In this document: piece by piece, positions 47,279 to 62,443 of the stretch
How the letters are laid out: every line of letters begins with the position of its first letter
Numbering within the stretch: the stretch's first letter is position 1
DNA from: Gelatoporia subvermispora B
Lineage: Eukaryota; Basidiomycota; Agaricomycetes; Polyporales; Gelatoporiaceae
Direction of reading: 5' to 3'
NCBI GenBank assembly: GCA_000320605.2
Contig: KB445792.1
Coordinates: 873,581-937,580 of the forward strand
Length of the DNA stretch: 64,000 nucleotides
The notes under the pieces: generated by a model
Databases searched by the model: none
What the model was told of the DNA's origin: nothing
Seen by the model: only the letters and a program-made list of their open reading frames with translations
Made by a program: the position numbers and the translations under genes

Positions 47279-48319
47279 GGTCGCGACGCAGGGTGGGCAG
47301 CGGAACCGCTGTTCGACCAGAAAACTTGCACCACGGGCGACAATGGAGGTAGCAAATACAGCTGCCGAGACCCGAGGGAGATGTCTCGACGTCTGCTGAC
47401 GCGCCGTTGCACGAAACGCTCAACAGGCGCCTCCCCGCGCCGCCACCACGGCCATGCCACAGGCTCGCAGCCACCGCGAGAGCCACACTCGCACCGCGAT
47501 CGAAGCCCCGTGAACGCACTCACGCAGGGACTCGCTGATCATTTGTTGGGGGTATATTCCATATGCATAGCTTTGAAATACCTCCGCATTTTCCAACCGC
47601 AACTCATCTGATCATCACCTGAGATCGCACGCAAAGTGGGGATATCATGCATACGTTGCCAGAGGCAGGGTATCAGTGGGACGTATCAAGCTGAAAAGAT
47701 ACAGGTGCCAGGCGGGATCGAGTACTACATAGATGACCAATGAACGGGCTATCTCGGACACAGAATTGAAAGCAGCGCGGACAGGAAACAGCGACAAAGC
47801 GGCGACTCGGATGAATCGGATGCACACGACGGGCGAACTGACAGATGGGGGTGACAGATGAAGATGAAGGAGACGAGGCGTCAAGTGAACGTCGTGAAGG
47901 AAGGAAAGGGAGACCCGGACAGGGCAAGACAAGTCGGGAAAGAACATCAAACGAGAGTGTGCACATAAATGGGGAAACCAACAACCACGAGTCCGGCGTG
48001 CGCAAGCGTGCTGGGAGTCGCCATGCGTACACTTGGCAGCCCAGCAGAATGCAGATGGCGTCTGATGATCAGCGTCCGTGTCTCCCACCGCATCTGCGTT
48101 TTTGCCCCCAGCCACCCCTCCACCCCTCCGGGGGCCTCCTCCGAGCGAACAGCGAATGAAACCGAGTGTGCGAGCGAGCCACCGACGTCCGGCCAGCCAC
48201 CTATCCAAGTCCGTTTGTCTAAAGCCTTTGAGCGAGCGAGCGACGGAGCCAGTCGAGAGTCGATACATAAGAGCCATGCGCATCTACGTGAGGGCGTGCT
48301 TGCAGCGCGGGGAGGCGCG
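47279..48319. other. CLASP promoter and HSF-type gene 3' flank
   Basis: 1.04 kb between two minus-strand genes. A 212-codon minus frame (47645-48283) and overlapping plus frames have no motif; they are probably chance frames. No CACGTG seen. Confidence 0.4.
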
Positions 48320-50452
48320 CTACAGCTCGGGCTTAGCGTATTGCGGGAGGTGTTCGTTCATCTGCACGTAGCCGAAGTCTGGTGAGACTGCAGAGCACAC
48401 ACATCGCGCGCATCAGCACTGCACACGCGCGGCAGCAAGAGCAGACTCACTCACATCGGCTGATGTCCGCCTCCCCGTGCCCACCCGCGCCGAAGCCGTC
48501 GCCGCCAGGCGTGTTCGCGGCCGAGCTGCTCGTCGAGAGCGACGACGCGGACGTCGACGGGCGCACGCTGCGCGCAGACGCCATCCCGTACATCCCGTGC
48601 GCCGCGTGCGCATGGCCGTGCCCGTGCCCGTGACCGTGCACGTCGTCCGCAACGCCGTACGCAAACTCCGCCTGCGCGGGGTTGAAGCTGTATCCGTCCA
48701 CCGACGGCAGCTGGATCATGCTCCGTGAGCGCGGCAGCCCGCCCGCTTCCTCCGGCGAGGGCTGTGGCGATGTCGAAGGCCGCTCGGATCCCGCGGACTG
48801 CGGTGGGTGCTCGCCGTAGGGCGACGGGTACGGTGCCATGGCCTGGCTGTGGCGCCGCGGCCTGCGGATGGAGAGCGAGCCAGGCGCTGTCGGGTAGGAT
48901 TTTGAGGAAGGCGGGCGCGAAGAAGAAGGCGAGAGCCGGCCCGTCTGGTGGTGGCTCGAACTGGGCCGCGAGTCATAGTGCCCAAAGTGGTGTGCGGACG
49001 TCTCCTCGTACGGGGTCGCCATCGACGACATCGAGGAGACCGAGTAGCCGGACGTCGGCCTGCTCTCGGGGGAGATCGGCGCGGCGCTGTGGTGCCCGCG
49101 GCTCATCTGCGAGTACGACGAAGTGTACGCCGTGTTGATGGATGGCGGCTGCGGGCGCGAGGTGTTCGAATACCCGCTGTTGACGCCGCTGGTGGGGTTG
49201 AGCAGGCTGGAGAGACTGCCCGAGGAGTGGCTGGAGCCGGTGCTAGTGGGGGAGAAGGACCAGTTGGGGTTCTGCTCCGAGTATGGGTATTGCGAGGCGG
49301 GCGACGGGAGAATCATCGCGTCGCGCGAGCCGTTGCTGGTGTACGTGAGCGGGCTGAAGCCCGCAGAGGACTGGGTATCATCGGACGGGGATATCGGGTG
49401 CAGTGTGTGCGGCGAGTGCGAATACATCTGGCTGTGCGAGGGCAGCGGATCGGACGGGACGGTGAGCGGCGGGAGCGTTGCGCGCGGGTAGCTCGCACCC
49501 CAGCCGGGGGCACCGGGCTGGCTGAGGGGAGTGAAGGTGCCTGGAGCGGAGAAGCCCCGCGGACGGGTACCTTTGACTTGAGATAAGGCTGCAGATGGTG
49601 CTGAGAGGGGGACATAACCCATACCGATTGCTGACCGCGGCGGAGGAATGGCCGGGACATCGGACTCGCGCTTGCGTGGCTTGGGCAGGCGAGGGGGCAC
49701 GCGCCGCTTGAAGTTGGCGACGACCTCGGCGGGAGAGTGGCGGTTGAGGGTAGGGTGCGCTGATGTGGGCGATGAGTACATGGTTGGATGCACAATGATG
49801 GCGAGGACTTACACCAGGTGCTGGCGTCAGGGTCGTCGATGGCGGGATCCACGTTGCGCAAATTGACTTTGCGCATGAAGCCATAGATCTATCATGTCAC
49901 GCAGGGTTAGTGCGCCATCAGGAGGCGCGGGAGCAAACTGGGCGCGGCTCACGTTTAGTTGCCGGGAGAAACTGGCAAAGCGGGACTGTCTATATACACT
50001 GGGTAGGACGTGGAGGGCGAGCTGCTCTGGCCTCTCGACGATGATGTGCTCGCCGGCGGGGTCCCAGCGGATCATGTGGTGATTTTCGGGCCGCTCGAGC
50101 AAGCTGTGTGGGGGGATCAGCGTGTGGCGGGGTGCGCAGCGCGGGCGATCACGTACGCGTAGAGTTTGGTGAGGAACGTTGCCTGGGGCTTTGCGGGCTG
50201 CTGGGGCGCGCCGTCTGGCTTTTGGGCGGGCGGGGACTCTTGCTTGGGGGACTGGGACTCGGACTGGCGCTGCGAGGACTCGGAGTGGGCATCATGGGGG
50301 GCGGCCTGCTGCTGGTCGTTCTGGAGCGAGGGCTGGGAGAGGAGGGACTGGTTGTAGACGATGCCGGGGTTGGATGAGAGAGGGTACTGGCCCGAGTCCT
50401 GGCGGTGGTAGGGCTGGCGGTTGGAGTAGGTCTGGGGATAGAGGTCGGCCAT
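48320..50452 (-). CDS. HSF-type DNA-binding transcription factor
   Basis: The ATG at 50452 gives MADLYPQTYSNRQPYHRQDS and a Gln/Ser/Pro-rich leader. The HSF-type winged helix then spans three exons: FLTKLYALLERPENHHMIRW, GEHIIVERPEQLALHVLPSV, YRQSRFASFSRQLN joined to IYGFMRKVNLRNVDPAIDDP, then WSHPTLNRHSPAEVVANFKR. The recognition-helix block F-x-S-F-x-R-Q-L-N-x-Y-G-F is complete. No coiled-coil trimerisation domain is obvious after it, so it may not be a classical heat-shock factor. The rest is Ser/Pro/Tyr-rich with a His/Gly run (VHGHGHGHGHAHAAHGMYG). The last exon (FSPDFGYVQMNEHLPQYAKP) stops at 48320-48322. Target genes cannot be inferred. Confidence 0.9.
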
Positions 50453-53167
50453 GTGTGTGGGCGGGGGGCGGGGCACGAGGCGTCGGAGGTGGGAGAAGAC
50501 GTAGGGAAGGAAGGGAGAACGTGGGGCTAATGAGGCTAGCTTGGCGCGTGCACGCCGGGGGAGGGACAGGCGACGCGGACAGGCGACGCGGAGAGGCAAC
50601 GCGGATAGGCGACGCGGGAGAGGAAAAGGAAGCTCGAGGTCAGTGGGATCTGGAAGCCGGCAGATAATATATAGACATCATGAGTGCTCGAGCGGAAGTG
50701 GCACGGCGGTGGACTTACGGCTACCGACCGAGGGGAAAACACGTAAATGCCCTGTGTGATGGTCCCCTCTCGAAATGGATTCCTGGACTCCAATCCACCT
50801 TCAATTGCCAGAACTGGGAGATTCCACACAGGGGGTTCCCAGCTTCCAGATATGCCCGGTCTGCACGACTTTGCGCGACCTTGCGAGCGCGTCGAGCGTG
50901 TCGACGAGAGCGAGTACGCCTGCGACGAAGCTGCACAGACGTCGGGCGTGTCGAGAGCGAGAACGACGACGAGCAGAGTGCTCCGAGGGAGACGCTCCGT
51001 CGAGTTCTTTGCGCATCTTTGTACTCGCTCGTGCGGCCGCTTCCCCTCCTGCGTCGTTCGAGCAGGCATCGGATCTCCCGCCAAACTCCCACCATTTCCG
51101 GGGCACGCGCTCCCCCGGGTCCTGGCTGTCGCACCCAGGCTGACACGCATGGCCGCGCGAATGGCCGCGCGCATGGCCGTCCTGTTAAGGTTTGCGCGAT
51201 GGGCGCCCATACCCTCGGCCGGGGCCTCCCACCAGACGTATGCAGCCAGCGGCCTCGCAGAGCCTGCTCACGCTGCCAACGCACCTGCGCTAGCACACGC
51301 CCGGTCCAGGCCAGCGCTAGCATCTCCTGAGCAGACTCTGCCAATCCACCCGACAGCGTCCTCGCTCTGATCGAACACAGCGTATCATCACTCCCTGCCA
51401 CCGTCCCGGGATCCCCTCCACGTTCCGCATGCCGTACAGATGCCCCAGCCGTGCATGCACCGCAGGCAGCTCTCACTGCACGCAGCGGTGCCCAACAGCA
51501 GCAGCGGTGCATGATACGTCGCACCGGCGTCGCATCGCCCGCGCTCTGAACCCTCGTTTGCAGCCGCGCATGGCAGTCGTTCTATGGAACGGAGGGGCCG
51601 CTATCAGCCTACGTCGGTGGACCCACTGTGCGGGGACCGACTGGGCATACTCGGTCGTGTCGAGGCCCAGTGCGGCACCTCGGCAATGCGGGGAAACCGC
51701 CAGCAGTCGCCGGTGCCCTGCCAGCCCTCGCGGCAGACGCCTGCGCGGTGCCAGCAGTCGCGGTGCCCGAGGGCTGCGTTGAACCGCGCACGGCCATTGG
51801 GCGATCTGAAATGAGGGTGTCCCCCGTCTTCGGTTCGCACAGACCCTGGTCGGCGCGCCTGGGGTCCGCCAATAGTCACCGGCGCAACTTGCCGGGTGCT
51901 CGACAGATTCTATTGCCCCCTCCTCCCGCGGAGACCTGCCATATCCGGACGCGCGATGCCCAATTCCGCCCGCTGTGCGCGCGCACGCACCGCGCACTGC
52001 GCTGCGTGCTGTGCTGGCGCGGTGCCGGGTGGGATCGCCGCACTAGAGCCTCGCGGGTCGCGCTGGCAGAGGCAGGCCCGCCCGGTGGGGGAAGACTAGC
52101 CCGTGCGAGGAGCGGGGCGACGGGCGGGCGCCTGTGCATCCGGCGGCGACGTCAGCGCAAGAGGGCTTCGCTGCCGCCGTGCGCGAATCCGAATCCGCGA
52201 TGCTTGCGCGGGCGTTCGCTGCGTTCGCTGCGTTGGCGGGCGCTGCGTTGGCGGGTGCAACGCGATCGGCCTCGACGCCTGGCGCGGCTCGACGGTGGCA
52301 CCCCGGGCATGCGCCACCCCCGCCGTTCCTGCCCTCCGTGCCACCAAGCTGATCGCGCGATCGCTGCCTGCGCGGATGCCATCACCGGGCGCCCTCGCAT
52401 CACGCGCCGCCCACCGCCGCGCACGCACCATGTGCTCTCCGCCCGCGCAGCCCTGTCGTATGCATCCAATCTCCAGCTCAAATGACATCAGCCAGACAAA
52501 AGTGCACCACGCCATTGCCCACTCGCGCACGCCCGCCTGACAAATCGCGCGACATCGCACCACCCGCGCGTCGCACCAGCCCATCGTCCATGTGCGCGCG
52601 CGCCATCCGCGCGCGCGAAAATCGATTCAGCATCGCTGTAGTTATTCTAGGATATCCGGGGTCGTAAGTACGGGTGGGGGTAGTAGTATGCAAGCGTGCG
52701 ACCGCTCAGAGTCAGTACTTAAATAAGATAATGCTGCGCGGGCCGCGCCGGTGTGTGCTGCTGGTATTGGTGGTGATACAGTGGGCGCGAGGGGCTAGAC
52801 AGAATGCGTGCGGGGCGAGATGCGTGGCAGGGCGTGGTATGGTATGGTATGGCGGGGGTTGGGGTGAATGGGGGTCAGGCAAGCGCAAAGAATTAACGGC
52901 ATGTGCAAAATAAAAACGAGTGTCGGTGTGCAGCGGCGCCGCACCGTAAGTATCCTAACGAGCGGCAGCAGAACGAGGTATAACCGTATCATACACGAAG
53001 CAGAGCCAATAGCGTGACACCGTCGAGAACCATAACCGTAGAAGCCTGGGGAATCCGAGAAAGCAGAAACAGTCCGCAAGCACTGCAGCGCGGGCGCGAT
53101 CCGGCGGGGAGCGCGGGCACGGGGCGTAGCACAGGAGCACGTCACAGTCCGAGCCGGGCACGAGCGA
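50453..53167. other. GC-rich interval between HSF-type gene and FPK1-type kinase
   Basis: 2.7 kb, far richer in G+C than the window's ends and dense in CpG. Long open frames appear on both strands (for example 51628-52485 +, 50721-51524 -), but they are Arg/Ala/Pro-rich, overlap each other and lack motifs, as expected when stops are rare. It holds the HSF-type promoter, perhaps a long leader, and the kinase 3' flank. Short tandem repeats include the 13-bp array at 50564-50615, a TGGTA run near 52835-52852 and gcgttcgct/gcgttggcg duplications near 52207-52256. Confidence 0.5.
50564..50615. repeat. 13-bp minisatellite, four copies
   Basis: Four head-to-tail copies of ggacaggcgacgc; the first two are identical, the third and fourth carry one or two substitutions (ggagaggcaacgc, ggataggcgacgc). 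It lies 112 bp upstream of the HSF-type ATG, in its likely leader or promoter. Confidence 0.85.
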
Positions 53168-56627
<3,460 letters not shown>

Positions 56628-59600
56628 GACAACAGACGAACAGAGGCGAGGCTCTGCGACGAGGTAGCTGTGGTGTGGTAGAGGATGTTGAGCGACTGAG
56701 TGTAGCTGGACGCCGTCTTCTCTTCACGGCCAGAACGCCCACTAGAAGATCTGGTAGCTTTTCTCTCAGGTACAACACGCTGCTTAGTCAGCTGCGGCCA
56801 TCTCCTCTCATGGCCTGGACTGTCTCCACCGTCTTCCACCGCTCCGCTCCGCCTTGTGCTTGAGGCCACTGGGCGAGAGGCGGCAACGATTGCGAACCTC
56901 CTTGTGCGCTGCGTCGAGCACCTTCAAGAACAGGATGCAGGCGGAAGCTCGTTTGAGGCTCACTTCCGCGCGTTGCCATGCGTCCTCGCTTCCAAAATGA
57001 AATATCTCCGTTCCGTTCCGGCTTGCTCGATGCGCGTCTTCCCGTATTCTGTCATCGTCGCAAATCAACTTGGTAAGCCAGACTCGGCCTCTCGACCTCA
57101 TCGTAAATCCACCCTGCACGAATGGCCACAGCCAGTTACTGTGTAAAGTATACATTGCGAGAAGACACGCTTGATGACTTATGATGGATTTGCACATGAC
57201 TCTCAGCAACCATCTCTTCCCCACTGACCTTCGATCCCTGTGGGCTGATTTGTTGCAGTACGCACACCCGTGACACTCGGTCTGGCTCAACAAGAGTCAT
57301 TCTAGTGGAATGCACCTGAGTTCCGCGTTCGACGGCATTGAGGCCATCTGAACTCTTGGTCGCGACATGTCAGAAACACACGACGCGACAAACGTATTCC
57401 TTGTGATTTCCCCTGAATTGGGACTCCTCATCATCACATTCTGCCCAAATTAGAGATGGCATCCTGGGATTGGCAGAAGCGCTCGAACCATCTGACGGCA
57501 CTCAACTCACATGCGAAGATGGTCGACTGGCATTCCGAAGTGCTCAATCTTCTGATACATGGAAACTTCTGGCCATCTCTCGACCTAAGCGGTGATTTTA
57601 GCTGAATACAGCTCCCGCGATGACCCTGACGGTATCATCTCGAGAGTTCGGTATTTGACGGGTACCAGCCGGAGTCGAATTGCGTGCCGTTATCTGATCT
57701 CACTCCTGTTATGCACACCTACCGAAGGTTGACCCGAACAAGTGCCAACTACAAAGCCTAAGTGGCCTGGAAGCCGTCCGACCAACTTGTCGGGAGACCA
57801 GATGACAGTACTCATCCTGACATCTACTCTTCGGCTCATGACAGGGCGGCTTGAGGGCATTGCGCCACAAAGCTCAAGTTCAAGTGCTACCGAACGACGG
57901 AGAAGACGCGGAGTACTTTTTTTCCTTGCCTCTGATTGACTTGTACGCTCGTCACCACGTTCCGCCCAATCTCCAAAATGATAACCGAAGCCAATGGTAC
58001 TTCCACAGGTTTGTTGCTCAACTTTGTACCGATCCTAAGTCGGAGCACTGACTTGCCAGACAGGGAATCGGTTTGCTATACATCGCATCTACTCTCAAGC
58101 CAAGAGATACGGGTACTTCACGAGACCCTTCTGCGTCTACTCGATCATTGACATTTCGTCTTGGCTTATCGTACGCCTTTCTTACACTTCTCCCTTCCGA
58201 CAATGTCGCTGCATAGCGAACAGTCTTTCGGGTGACGGAGTATGGAGGACGGGTGATGATCACACCGACGATTGATAACATTGGCATCAATGTACCTCCC
58301 GCAGAACCCTCAAATAGACTGGTGAGGCACTTAGTCTGGCATCTGGAGGTGCGACCGGTCTCGTTCGGCCGATCCCAGGAACAAGCAAAGATCGTGATCG
58401 GTCCACACTCGCGCGCCTCTTAGACAGGTCTGCAGCACGTTCATCTCGAAATTCATCCCGGAATTCCAGTGATCGGACCACGCAGTCTCCTTGTCATATC
58501 TGCGTCATTACGCTGTTATGGAAGAAGTTCTAACGTTTCAAGCTGCTGAAACCGAGAAAACTGCAGCGATGCGTAGACCCGAACTATATGTGGATCCCTG
58601 ATGTTCTCGAGGTAGACACTGCCGGACGCGGAAATGGCTACCGTATACATTCGAGAAGGCACTTATCTGTCATCGAGCTACGGTACTTGACAGTATTAGG
58701 GCCGACATCCAATCCCGCAGTCGCGTCTGATCATCATCATTATCCTCGTCAAATTGCTGTGTCCATCAGGAGTACCGGATGCCCACTAAAGATTGCAGCT
58801 CAAAGCGATCACACCATGAGACGCTTCCTCGTTCATTTTCTGAGTTATGTCCGAGCCGATGCTGATAAGTCCGTAACTTGCGGAGACGGTGGAGATCAAG
58901 GAAAGATGTTAAGACCAGAATGCTGACCGAATGGGCGAACTGTAAGGGACTCGACCGATTAGGCTCCCGGGTTGACCCGGAATATGTAGCCCTCGTGAGC
59001 CCGTCGCACAGAATCCCCGCCAAGGGGTAGCATGAGCTACGCGATAGGGGGGTTCTAGGCAGGAAGCATGGCCTATGTGAAACGTGGTTTCTTCCCGCGA
59101 TGTGTCTCTGTGTGGATGGTGAGAGGTGATTGACCAAAGGGGTGCTCGGTAGTCATTCTTAGTATCGGTATACATAGCTGCAGCCGCAGGCGTATGCCCG
59201 CTGAACGCGCAGCTATGCACAAGCAGTCGGCCAACGTGTTGTCCGCTTGTTCGGCGTAGGGGCTACCAAGTAAACCGGTCCTGCACGGACCCAACAGGCA
59301 CTGTCTAAATCCGGGGAAGGAAACGCACTTTCCAAGTGAGAGCTAAACCTGAGTGGTATGTACGGGACCTAGAGTCGACAGTGATTAATCAGTGGGTCTC
59401 GAGGTCAGCCAATAAAATCAACATAGCAGTTGGCTCCATGAAATCCGTAGGGCCGTGGTTCGCACCGCAGCACGTCAACTTGAGCCTTTAACTTATCCCT
59501 GGCCTCGTTCCTAGCGGTACACGAAGGCAATGCCCCGTCCGACGAAGACGGCGATGACGCACGACGCTGCGGCTGTCGGTAAACGGTTGCCCCAGGTGAG

Positions 59601-62443
59601 GATGGGAGCTAGGCAAAACAGTGGCGGCATGAACGGCGCCTTAGTATCATCATTTGTCACTGTCTATATATCATAACGATACACACGCTGCAATTTTGTG
59701 ATACGCATTGTGCGTGAGTCGGGACGCCAGGGGTCGGTCTGAGTCAGGGATCGGCGGCGACGTAGTCAGCATCGTGGGGTATAACGCTCATTTGTCTGGC
59801 AACTCGGAACTGCAAGAGATCAATTCTACACCAGAATAGTAAATAAGCTTGTATCTGTGTATTTAGCATCTAAACGCCTTGATTTTGATGTATGCGTGCG
59901 GGACCTGTTTACCTGCACATCGGCCTTCCAATCCACAATCGAAGGGGACTCTTGCGGAAGCTTTTGTCTGCCACGACCAGGACAAAATGGACCTGGTTGG
60001 CAATATGAACGAGCTTCGTTCTTCTGGGCAAATATGAGCCTCTCCGGTAGCCAGAAAGGTTACGACTGCCCCTGAGAGTCGAGAAAGTCACTGATAGAGT
60101 CCTGTTATTGCATGCGATTCCGACTAGAAATCGGAACGAGTGTCAGCGACGCGGACCCTTCGTGAGCACCTCGTGAGCACTAGCCTTTTGTCGAAGTGGA
60201 ACAAGGCTGCCCAATCATGGATGGACGCGTACGGTAGAACCAGATGTTATTTGGAGAAGGAGGGCCAGTTCAAATTTCGTGTGAGAATTTGACACATACC
60301 ACTAGACAGCCGCACGATGACTGTGATTCTTGTTGATTCTGAGCGACCAAAGCCGTATAGCTCTACGCCGCGAGGAGCCGCAACCTCAGCAGTTCCGATG
60401 AACAGTCGGAGTGTTGTCAGCGAGGGATCGATCTGCGAGCCAGACGGGTCCTTTCTGTCGTCATGGAGCAGTAGCCGCGACTGAACTGTCGTATCAGAGC
60501 TTTAGCCGGAGGCCTGAGTCCGACCGAGATCCTGGTGAATTCCAATAGACAGAACATGCACGGGGCTGAGGGGCTGGGATATAGCCCATGTCATATTTGA
60601 AGATGACAGAAACCGGGAATAGCGAAACACGCAAGGCATGCGGATAGGGCTCGGTATCCTCGCGGCTCCAGGAGGTCCATGGACTAGAATCGCCAGTGCG
60701 ATCTATGATTCAGGGCCTCTCATTAACACCCGCCATCCAGTAAGCATTACCATGTCTGTACACAGGTCTCTTGCTGCAGCCCCTCTCTTGTCGTCTTGCT
60801 CTTCACGCACGTAAGGAGGAAGCGAATTAAACTCATCAAATGCGTCAAAAGCACGTCCAATAGAGACGCACGCAGATAATCGCCAAGCGCTGAATTCCAA
60901 GCTTTTCCCGTTGATTTTGTTATCGGCTATATCTGATCTTCGAGAAACGTTGACCTCCGTAAGACTTCGACGAAAGCTTCAGTTTTGCGAGTTGTATAAC
61001 GCTGGCGTGACGCAGGTCTGTCCAGAACGCGATGGCTGCCTAGTCGGAAACAACCTACGGTCAGGTGTTGCAAAGGAGATTGCGAAGCAATTCCAATGAG
61101 GCGAAATGATTGGAGCGGAGGTATCTAATCGGGTAATTCAGCGAGAGAGTCGGAGGATGACATATTGTGGATGGGCCCGTGAGTATAGAGACGCATTCGC
61201 ACCTTCCTGAACCAAGCGACCTTCGTCTTCCATCCTAAAACGTTCCCACAGGATCCGAGCGTGTTATAACAATTCAAGCGGAGGGTGAACATCTGCTGTT
61301 GTTACCCTTCATGGGGAGGAATGTAATTCTTCCTTCACCATTCTCATCCAATGTACGCACAATTCCAGTAGCCAGTAACGATTTGAATATCGGGTGAGGA
61401 CTTATATGTACCTCGCAATGACCGTTTGTGTGACATGGCCTCTTTACAGCAGGAAGTTCAGCTGAACTCGAGACAGAGCGTCAAGATCTCGTTTCTAGCG
61501 TACAAAAAACTCAACTTGAAACTCACCCCTTCGCGCGGCACGCCCTCACTGCGGACCTCCTCAGGGCGGCCGTGAGCTCCGATGTATAGCGGATCAAAAT
61601 TTCGGCTGGCACGCCTGGTCGCATGCCTTAGTCTCTGGCCACCATGTACACATTTCGCATGCCGTGATGTGACTGTTCGGTGTGCTCGAACGATTGGAAA
61701 TCCCGATGGAAACTCACGTCGGTTGATCCTGCTTCAACGGCGCGCGTTCTGATTTGCAAGGTGTGCATAATTCCTCACATCATGTCGGGGAGCGGGCTGG
61801 CACGGCCTTCATCGCATCGGCGAAAACGGTGCAGTCATGAGCGCCGCGGACGTCGGAAATGTCAAATTCCAGCAATACAGCCAGCGCGTGGTTCTAAACG
61901 TCCCGGGGAGGGTTGTCGCGAATGTGTCGGGAAGCATCCCACACTAAGGAGCACAAAATGTTAGGACTGCGAGAAAGGACCACAGTAGAAGTGGTACCGA
62001 CATCTGATATATTTCATGAGTGCTAGCATCAGACTGTAAATGGTGGGATTGGGGAGCGTGCTGCCGCTAAGGGCGGGAATTATGTGAAAGGATAATTACG
62101 TCAGCGATCTGGATCTGGTGCCTTTGGGAGCTCAGATATCTTACGCTGGGTTCTTAAGTCAAGTCTGGCCTGCGCGCTCGCGCTGACCGTGTCTGGACGG
62201 TATATCTGACCCGCTCAACCTGGCGGGTTTCAGAACAGCCGTCCAACTATTCCATCTGGTTCGTATCCCAAAAGTCCCTCATGTTGACCCACTTTTCACC
62301 TTTTGCTTTATAACCTCGGATTCTCCGCGATGCCATTCCTGACTTCGCAGGCACCTGCTCATACATTCGAGGGGAGTTATAATACGCCTCCCCAGTAGAA
62401 CCTCCAGCGGGCCCCTCTCACGACTCGAACGAAGTCTGCAGCC
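56628..62443. other. 5.8-kb gene-poor interval
   Basis: The first few hundred bases are the kinase promoter and the last few hundred the MFS promoter. Between them I find no complete gene. Exon-like minus-strand segments appear at about 59511-59632, 60730-60920 and 61528-61700, listed separately. No transposase, reverse transcriptase, terminal inverted repeat or long direct repeat is obvious; only a ten-base duplication (cgtgagcacctcgtgagcac) near 60161-60180. Confidence 0.4.
59511..61700 (-). pseudogene. possible decayed or unrecognised multi-exon gene
   Basis: Three stretches read like exons in the same direction. At about 61700-61528 the frame runs RNFDPLYIGAHGRPEEVRSE and ends at a perfect gtgagt donor; a short RPCHTNGHCE piece with a gtacat donor could follow. 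At about 60920-60730 it runs AWRLSACVSIGRAFDAFDEF then SLPPYVREEQDDKRGAAARD. At 59632-59511 a hydrophobic last exon reads LFCLAPILTWGNRLPTAAAS, CVIAVFVGRGIAFVYR, stop. I could not connect them into one frame nor identify a family. They may be a real unrecognised gene, pieces of several, or a relic. Confidence 0.2.

Noticed and set aside
50721..51524. 267-codon minus-strand open frame
   Set aside because: Same reasons as above; composition is Arg/Cys/Ser-rich and no family motif is visible.
51628..52485. 285-codon plus-strand open frame upstream of the HSF-type gene
   Set aside because: Arg/Ala/Pro-rich, overlapped by equally long frames on the other strand, no domain or splice structure; chance frame in the GC-rich island.
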